This document shows positions 31,868 to 35,220 of a stretch of DNA of 35,220 nt, one piece after another. Position numbers and translations under genes: made by a program. Each line of letters starts with the position of its first letter. Position 1 is the first letter of the stretch. Source of the DNA: an uncultured Geobacter sp. (GTDB lineage: Bacteria; Desulfobacterota; Desulfuromonadia; Geobacterales; Geobacteraceae); contig CAIYDQ010000023.1 of the NCBI GenBank assembly GCA_903925075.1, forward strand, positions 1-35,220, in the 5' to 3' direction. The notes under the pieces are model-generated. The model was not told the DNA's origin, did no database searches, and saw nothing but the letters and a program-made list of their open reading frames with translations.

Positions 31868-34285
31868 ATGGTTAGACGTTTGTTGAAGATGGTGCCGATG
31901 CTGGCGCTGCTATGTTGCGCCCATGGCGCACCTGGGGGGAGTTGGTTGGGAGGCGTTGGCTTTAGCGAAGCCGAAGCTGCCACCATTCAGTTGCCGCGGA
32001 CCGGGCAGACCGGCTGCTGGGACGTCAACGGCAACTCGGTTGCCTGCGCCGGCACCGGGCAGGATGGAGACAAGCTGAAAGGGGTGCCCGCGCCCAACCC
32101 ACGTTTCACAGACAACGCCAACGGTACGGTTACCGACAACCAGACTGGGCTGATCTGGCTGCAAAATGCAAACTGCACCAACACCGCCGGCGGCATCGCC
32201 AAGACCAACGAGTATCTTAATTGGACGGATGCTCTGAGCTGGAGCAATGGCTTAGCTTCCGGTGCTTGCGCTCTGTCCGACGGTACGGTTGCGGGCGATT
32301 GGCGGCTGCCCAATCGCAAGGAGTTGCAAAGTCTGATTGACCGCCAAAATTCATATCCAGCTTTGCCGACCGGACACCCTTTCAACAACGTCCAGGCCTA
32401 CTACTGGTCGTCCAGTAGTTATGCCTACGTCACCGGCATCGCCTGGTACGTCTACATGGTTGATGGCTTCGTGTACGGCAGCGTTAAGACCTACAGCAGT
32501 TATGTTTGGCCGGTACGCGCGGGACAGTTGGGTCATTCGGTTATTTCGCTGTCACCGTCCGGTAAGGACTTCGGCATCTCTGCCACCGGCACAACCACGA
32601 CAGGGCAGACCTTCACCATCGGCAATACCGGCTCCACCCTCATTGTCAGCGGTGTCGCCACCACCGGCGGCGACAGCGGCATGTTCACCATCGCACCGGG
32701 CGACGGCACCGGCGGGACTTGTGGCAGCCTGAAACCGACCATCGCCAACGGCGCGAGTTGCACCATCTCGGTCGCCTTCGCCCCAGCCAGCGCGGGAGCC
32801 AAGGCCACCACCCTGCGCATCGCCTCCAACGATCCGGGCACGCCCAACAAGGATGTCGCCTTGACCGGCACCGGAGTGCTGCCCACGTTCACCATCGGCA
32901 CCGGCGTTAACGGCAGCGGCGTGATCGCCTGCACCCCGTCAGCCACGGTAAACCAGGGTGACAGCACCACCTGCACGGCCACGCCGGACTCCGGCAATTA
33001 TGTGGCCGCAGTCACGGTGGACAGTGTGTCCGTGCCCGCCGCCGCCAATACCGCTGTGTATTCCCAGCCGTTCAATGCCGTAACCGCGTCGCACGCCATG
33101 TCAGCGACTTTCAGCGCCAAGGCCAACCAGAACATCGCCTTCACCCCCGCCACCAAAAGCTACGGTGACGCCCCGCTCGACCTGAGCACCCTTGCCACCG
33201 GTGGCGGTTCCGGCAATCCGGTGACCTTTGTGTTGGTAAGCGGCCCTGGAGGCTTGGGCAGCGCTAACAACGCCATCCTTACCATCACCGGCGTGGGCAA
33301 CATCACGGTGCGGGCATCGCAGGCCGGTAGCGCGACCCACAACGCCGCTGCGAACGTGGAACAGACCATAGCCGTCAACAAGGCAACGGCCGGCGTGACT
33401 CTGGGAAGTCTGTCTGCGACCTACGACGGCACGGCCAAGTCGGCATCGGCAACCACCAACCCGGTCGGCAAGACCGTCACCTTTACCTACGACGGCAGCA
33501 CCACGGTGCCAACGAGGGCCGGCAGTTACGCGGTAGTGGGCACCATCAGCGATAGCAATTATCAAGGAACTGCCAACGGCACGCTGACCATCGCAAAAGC
33601 CACGCTTAGTATCACCTGGAACAGGCCTGCCGCAATTACCCAGGGCACGGCACTTTCCGCAGCTCAGCTCAATGCGGGCACGAGCGTGCCCGGTACATTC
33701 GTCTATTCTCCAGCACTCGGCAGCGTTCCCTCCGTCGGCACGCAGACCCTGTCGGTTACCTTTACGCCTACCGATACCATCGATTACGCGACTGCCACCG
33801 CCACGGTCAGCCTGACGGTGAATCCGCAGACGTTCACCGTCACCCCCAACGCCGGCACAGGAGGAGGCATCTCGCCGTCTGCGCCCCAAAACGTAAACTC
33901 CAATGCAACAACGAGTTTTACCATCACGCCCACAAGCGGCTATCAAATCGCTTCCGTCACCGGCTGCGGCGGCAACCTGAGCGGCACGACCTACACCACC
34001 GGGGCAATTACCGGCAATTGCATAGTTGCGGTCAGTTACAGCGCCGTAACCCAGCCTCGCGACGGCATCGTCAATCCCGCCACCGGCAAAACCGCACCGG
34101 ACATAAGCGACGCCCTCAAAGTGCTTAAACATGTCATGGGGATCACGCTGCTCAGCGACGCTGAAAAAGCCCATGCCGACATTGCCCCTCTCGGGGCCAA
34201 TGGGGTGCCGGTCGGCAAAGGCTACGTCGATGTCGGCGATGTCGTGCTGATTTTACGGAGGGTCATCGGCGCGGTGACCTGGTAG
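31868..34285 (+). CDS. DGR variable protein 2: DUF1566, Ig-like repeats, dockerin-like tail
   Basis: The start at 31868 follows AAGGAGA by seven bases; an in-frame GTG overlapping the reverse transcriptase stop was rejected. A signal peptide (cleavage near AEA, about residue 36) precedes a DUF1566 domain almost identical to that of variable protein 1 (about 38-222). VR2 covers residues 174-219. Then come a choice-of-anchor-D-like domain (about 225-335), a Cys-containing bacterial repeat (336-415), MBG/Ig-like domains (416-655), a second Cys-containing repeat (656-730) and a dockerin-like end (735-805) with DISDALKVLKHVMG and YVDVGDVVLILRRVIG. It is a secreted, multi-domain surface protein. 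The VR is internal, not terminal, which is unusual. Confidence 0.9.
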   Translation: MVRRLLKMVPMLALLCCAHGAPGGSWLGGVGFSEAEAATIQLPRTGQTGCWDVNGNSVACAGTGQDGDKLKGVPAPNPRFTDNANGTVTDNQTGLIWLQNANCTNTAGGIAKTNEYLNWTDALSWSNGLASGACALSDGTVAGDWRLPNRKELQSLIDRQNSYPALPTGHPFNNVQAYYWSSSSYAYVTGIAWYVYMVDGFVYGSVKTYSSYVWPVRAGQLGHSVISLSPSGKDFGISATGTTTTGQTFTIGNTGSTLIVSGVATTGGDSGMFTIAPGDGTGGTCGSLKPTIANGASCTISVAFAPASAGAKATTLRIASNDPGTPNKDVALTGTGVLPTFTIGTGVNGSGVIACTPSATVNQGDSTTCTATPDSGNYVAAVTVDSVSVPAAANTAVYSQPFNAVTASHAMSATFSAKANQNIAFTPATKSYGDAPLDLSTLATGGGSGNPVTFVLVSGPGGLGSANNAILTITGVGNITVRASQAGSATHNAAANVEQTIAVNKATAGVTLGSLSATYDGTAKSASATTNPVGKTVTFTYDGSTTVPTRAGSYAVVGTISDSNYQGTANGTLTIAKATLSITWNRPAAITQGTALSAAQLNAGTSVPGTFVYSPALGSVPSVGTQTLSVTFTPTDTIDYATATATVSLTVNPQTFTVTPNAGTGGGISPSAPQNVNSNATTSFTITPTSGYQIASVTGCGGNLSGTTYTTGAITGNCIVAVSYSAVTQPRDGIVNPATGKTAPDISDALKVLKHVMGITLLSDAEKAHADIAPLGANGVPVGKGYVDVGDVVLILRRVIGAVTW
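32389..32524 (+). repeat. DGR variable repeat 2 (VR2)
   Basis: Aligned without gaps to the TR, it differs at 21 positions, all adenines in the TR, and in all 15 AAY codons. At 14 of these 15 codons VR1 and VR2 encode different residues. The 3' conserved end matches the TR and VR1, and it has the same C-for-G change just after it as VR1. Confidence 0.95.
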
Positions 34286-34354
34286 CTTGCTCAACTCTCA
34301 CCCAATCCTCTCCATAAAGGCGAGTGAACATCAGATACTAAAGGAATGTCACCA

Positions 34355-34849
34355 ATGACCAACGTCAGATATTTGCTGCTACTTTTCGTTTCCATTCTTT
34401 CCGCCTGCGGTGGCGGCAGCGGTTCCCCCGTTCAGCCGACCACCGCCACCCTCAAGCTATCCACGGCCGGCACTCTCGCGCCAGGCTCGGCCTTGGCGGG
34501 CGTCGGTATCAGCGTCAACTTGCCCGCAGGGGTCGTTGTCAAGACCAGCGCGGGCGGCGCGGTGACCAACGGTGTAGTCGCGGTGAGCGGTGTGGCCGTA
34601 TCCGGGGGAATTACGCCGCCCATCTACACCCCGGCCAACGGCGCCATCCCCGGCAAGGTAACCTTCGTCATGGTTGCCGGAGCGCCCGCCGGTTTCGGCA
34701 CCGGAGAATTCGCCACGGTCAATTGCGATCTCGCCGCCGGGGCCAACCCAAGAGTCGGCGATTTCACCTTAACCGACTTCGCACCGGTGGATCTGCTCGG
34801 CGCGACGGTAAACGGATTGACGGCGAGCGCGGCATTGACGGTGCAGTAG
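34355..34849 (+). CDS. Lipoprotein with possible cohesin-like domain
   Basis: The ATG at 34355 follows AAGGA by nine bases; an ATG at 34346 abuts that site and was rejected. The signal ends in a lipobox (LSAC), giving Cys at residue 18, then a Gly/Ser linker. The rest is a single beta-sandwich-like domain: ATLKLSTAGTLAPGSAL, INLPAGVVVKT-like strands, GKVTFVMVAG, FGTGEFATVNCDLAAG. Its pattern recalls cohesin-like domains seen beside dockerin-like proteins. It starts 69 nt after variable protein 2, whose tail is dockerin-like, so it may anchor that protein to the outer membrane. The family call is moderate, the pairing inferred. Confidence 0.7.
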   Translation: MTNVRYLLLLFVSILSACGGGSGSPVQPTTATLKLSTAGTLAPGSALAGVGISVNLPAGVVVKTSAGGAVTNGVVAVSGVAVSGGITPPIYTPANGAIPGKVTFVMVAGAPAGFGTGEFATVNCDLAAGANPRVGDFTLTDFAPVDLLGATVNGLTASAALTVQ

Positions 34850-34940
34850 CTGCGGTTGTTGGTTGTGGGGGGGGCTGAACGGAATATGACGAACGTGATA
34901 GGCCGATTTAATAGTGCTAATCGATCATAGGGGAGTCTGA

Positions 34941-35084
34941 ATGTTCGGAATATTTACGACAAGGTGCCAAAGACAAGCAGCTCGGGAGAAAGAGCGCGTG
35001 GCGAAGCAAGCTGCCGAAACCAATGTGGTCATTGGTCGTTTAAAGGCTCGCCAGGAAATTTTAAAAACAGCCCTGGCGGTATGA
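34941..35084 (+). CDS. Small hypothetical ORF (47 aa)
   Basis: AGGGGAG lies eight bases before the ATG. The product is basic and helical (ARLKARQEILKTALAV-like end). It stops two bases before the probable IS end. It may be a real small gene or the surviving part of one cut by the insertion. Confidence 0.4.
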   Translation: MFGIFTTRCQRQAAREKERVAKQAAETNVVIGRLKARQEILKTALAV

Positions 35085-35086
35085 GG

Positions 35087-35220
35087 TGTCCTGTCAATAA
35101 TGGACACACCCATCTCAAGCGGCTGCCAGTTGAATGTTGAAGTTCTGTGTAAATACGGCAGGGGCTAAATACCCCAGACGCGAGTGTCGCCGCTGACGGT
35201 TGTAGAAGATCTCGATGTAC
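35087..35220 (-). mobile_element. IS3-family element, right end (partial)
   Basis: On the minus strand, from the window edge to a stop at 35115, the frame encodes YNRQRRHSRLGYLAPAVF. That is the C-terminus of an IS3-family OrfB transposase (DDE integrase). The sequence beginning TGTCCTGTCAATAATGGACA at 35087 looks like the terminal inverted repeat. The element continues beyond the window. Confidence 0.8.

Noticed and set aside
32522-32554. Hairpin after VR2 as a DGR target-recognition element
   Set aside because: GACAG/CTGTC gives only a five-base stem with a long loop, and no matching stem follows VR1.

Overview
The window is a GC-rich bacterial chromosome segment. It most resembles the Geobacterales/Desulfuromonadota: a polyferredoxin/DUF362 redox pair, a large chemoreceptor with extra HAMP-like linkers, a sigma-54-like promoter, DUF1566 proteins with dockerin-like tails, and many short dispersed inverted repeats. 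This placement is inferred from gene content, because there is no rRNA or marker gene to test it. No tRNA, rRNA or CRISPR array was seen.

Region 1 (1-5050) is an accessory stretch. It has a 41-bp tandem repeat, a long non-coding stretch, the 3' end (domains V-VI) of a group II intron, and a 19-bp tandem repeat. Small hypothetical genes follow, including an Abi-alpha (DUF4393) gene with a small partner. A broken second copy of that partner lies 2 kb further on.

Region 2 (5050-19210) is a catabolic island. A minus-strand run encodes an antiquitin-type aldehyde dehydrogenase (ALDH7), a KamA-like radical-SAM 2,3-aminomutase, both subunits of a 3-oxoacid CoA-transferase, a class III aminotransferase, a ThDP enzyme and a second ALDH7. 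Divergent from it are a LysR regulator, an FAD oxidoreductase (frameshifted in a run of ten G) and a permease. A 31-bp element occurs in inverted copies before both divergent units and is a candidate shared operator. The set suggests uptake and breakdown of a 2- or 3-amino acid such as lysine, through a beta-amino acid, a 3-oxo acid and a CoA thioester. The substrate is inferred.

Region 3 (19210-27240) has an FtsH paralogue, a chemoreceptor, a DUF1456 protein, and a Tat-exported DUF362 protein followed by a membrane polyferredoxin.

Region 4 (27240-28960) is a ribbon-helix-helix/PIN toxin-antitoxin module between two near-identical 97-nt repeats, a decayed second antitoxin gene, a perfect 14-bp-arm hairpin and a 7-bp tandem repeat.

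Region 5 (29072-34849) is the main discovery: a complete diversity-generating retroelement (DGR). The order is variable protein 1, Avd accessory protein, template repeat (TR), reverse transcriptase and variable protein 2. Both variable repeats (VR) are 136 nt. They differ from the TR at 18 and 21 positions, and every difference is at a TR adenine inside an Asn (AAY) codon. Variable protein 2 is unusual: its VR is internal and is followed by about 580 residues of Ig-like repeats and a dockerin-like tail. The next gene encodes a lipoprotein with a possible cohesin-like domain, which suggests a two-part surface display system.

The right edge holds a 47-codon ORF and the end of an IS3-family element.
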